Source of the DNA: Cryoendolithus antarcticus | Lineage: Eukaryota; Ascomycota; Dothideomycetes; Cladosporiales; Cladosporiaceae | Length of the DNA: 64,000 nt | Reading direction: 5' to 3' | NCBI GenBank assembly: GCA_002077065.1 | Contig: NAJO01000067.1 | Span: 95,803-159,802, forward strand | Part shown: positions 63,299-64,000 of the stretch, one piece after another | Position numbering within the stretch: position 1 is the first letter of the stretch | Layout: every line of letters starts with the position of its first letter | Translations under genes and position numbers: made by a program | The notes under the pieces: generated by a model | Told to the model about the DNA's origin: nothing | Database searches by the model: none | The model's input: the letters and a program-made list of their open reading frames with translations, nothing else

Positions 63299-64000
63299 AT
63301 GGCAATCCAGTACGCCCCAGATGCTCGCAGCAAGGCCAACAGGCTTAGCAAGCGCAGTAAGCTGTACACTATGAACACTCCAAGTCACAAGCAGTTCTAA
63401 CATCTCCCAGCAACCTACGATGCGCCGCTCATCCACTCCCTAATCAACTCCTGCCCGATTCTGCATGTCTCATTTAACGCCCCCCTGTCCGAGTCTCAAG
63501 ACTCTCAAACCCAATTCCCCACGATCCTCCCCATGCTAGGAGCAATCGGCACTTTCCCTTCCTCATCGTCCGTAGAAGACGAAGCAGAACCACACCTCTA
63601 CCTCCACGGCTCCTCAGCCGCCCGTCTCTTCAAACTCACACCCCAAGGTGGCCTCCCCCTCTGCATAGCAGCCACACACGTAGACGGCTACGTCCTCGCC
63701 CTAGCACCCTTCCACAACAGCTGCAACTACCGCTCAGCCGTCGTCTTCGGTCTCGGGTCCCCCCTCACAGACCCCGAGGAAATCGAGTTCGCCCTCAAAG
63801 TCATTACGAATAACTCCATCCCGTCGCGCTGGGAGAATAGTCGCCACCCGCCGACGAAAGCTGAGATCACTTCCACGGGAATCCTGAAGGTCAGGATTGA
63901 GACTGCGTCTGCGAAGGTCAGGACTGGAGGGCCGAGCGATGATCGGGCGGATTTGAAGGACGAGGCGTTGGTGGGGAGGACTTGGACGGGTGTTGTGCCG
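63299..64000 (+). CDS. Pyridoxamine 5'-phosphate oxidase-like FMN-binding protein (3' end outside window)
   Basis: Exon 1 (63299-63356, MAIQYAPDARSKANRLSKR) joins across a 54-bp intron (GTAAGC..CCCAG, TTCTAAC branch) to a frame that is still open at base 64000. The spliced start, SKRTTYDAPLIHSLINS, continues into ILHVSFNAP, FPTILPMLGAIGTF, LYLHGSSAARLFKL, PLCIAATHVDGYVLALAPF, NYRSAVVFG and ITNNSIPSRWENSRHPPTKAE. These are the landmarks of the flavin-nucleotide-binding, split-barrel family related to pyridoxamine oxidase. Such proteins bind FMN; their substrates in fungi are mostly unknown. Partial at 3'. Confidence 0.85.

Overview
The window is nuclear DNA of a filamentous ascomycete, probably a dothideomycete. 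It is gene-dense, with genes on both strands. Introns are short (about 50-75 bp, one of 108 bp) with GT..AG ends and CTGAC/CTAAC-type branch points. The conserved gene set is fungal: CDC37, DBP9, DOA10, class II myosin, RTA1, HET domain. The dothideomycete placement is inference from gene style only. No rRNA, convincing tRNA, CRISPR array or intact transposon was seen.

Left flank (1-13.7 kb), ordinary genes: the 3' end of a class II myosin heavy chain; an inositol-polyphosphate 5-phosphatase with a C-terminal membrane anchor; an RTA1-like membrane protein with an apparent +1 frameshift; the Hsp90 co-chaperone CDC37; an F-box-like reading frame interrupted by one in-frame TAG; and the DEAD-box helicase DBP9.

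Central island (14.4-38 kb), the main point of interest: seven minus-strand genes (called A-G here) carry all or part of the fungal DUF6590 domain. Three plus-strand intronless genes (CC1-CC3) encode coiled-coil proteins that share their own signature: a YYD-x2-G block, then C-x-A-A-G, then a late W-[IV] motif. A/CC1, B/CC2 and C/CC3 are head-to-head pairs across gaps of 749, 828 and 748 bp, so the locus looks like a two-gene cassette copied three times. D and E are DUF6590 genes without a partner. F fuses a DUF6590 domain to the same coiled-coil module in one 697-residue protein, which argues that the two products work together. G keeps only the C-terminal edge of the domain plus a run of short helical repeats. 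Four paralogues share three intron positions around a tiny exon (47 nt in three genes), while A has lost all introns. The function is unknown. I infer a fast-evolving DUF6590/coiled-coil two-component system.

Right flank (38.5-64 kb): a glutathionyl-hydroquinone-reductase-like GST; a charged single-pass membrane protein; two small or uncertain loci; a proline-rich hypothetical protein; a free-standing polyketide-type ACP-thioesterase didomain whose ACP lacks the phosphopantetheine serine; a giant Ala/Ser-rich protein of the family often mislabelled 'transcription factor hoxa13', with a possible alternative C-terminus; the ER ubiquitin ligase DOA10/SSM4; a HET-domain protein; a WrbA-type NAD(P)H:quinone oxidoreductase; and the 5' part of an FMN-binding pyridoxamine-oxidase-like gene that runs off the window.
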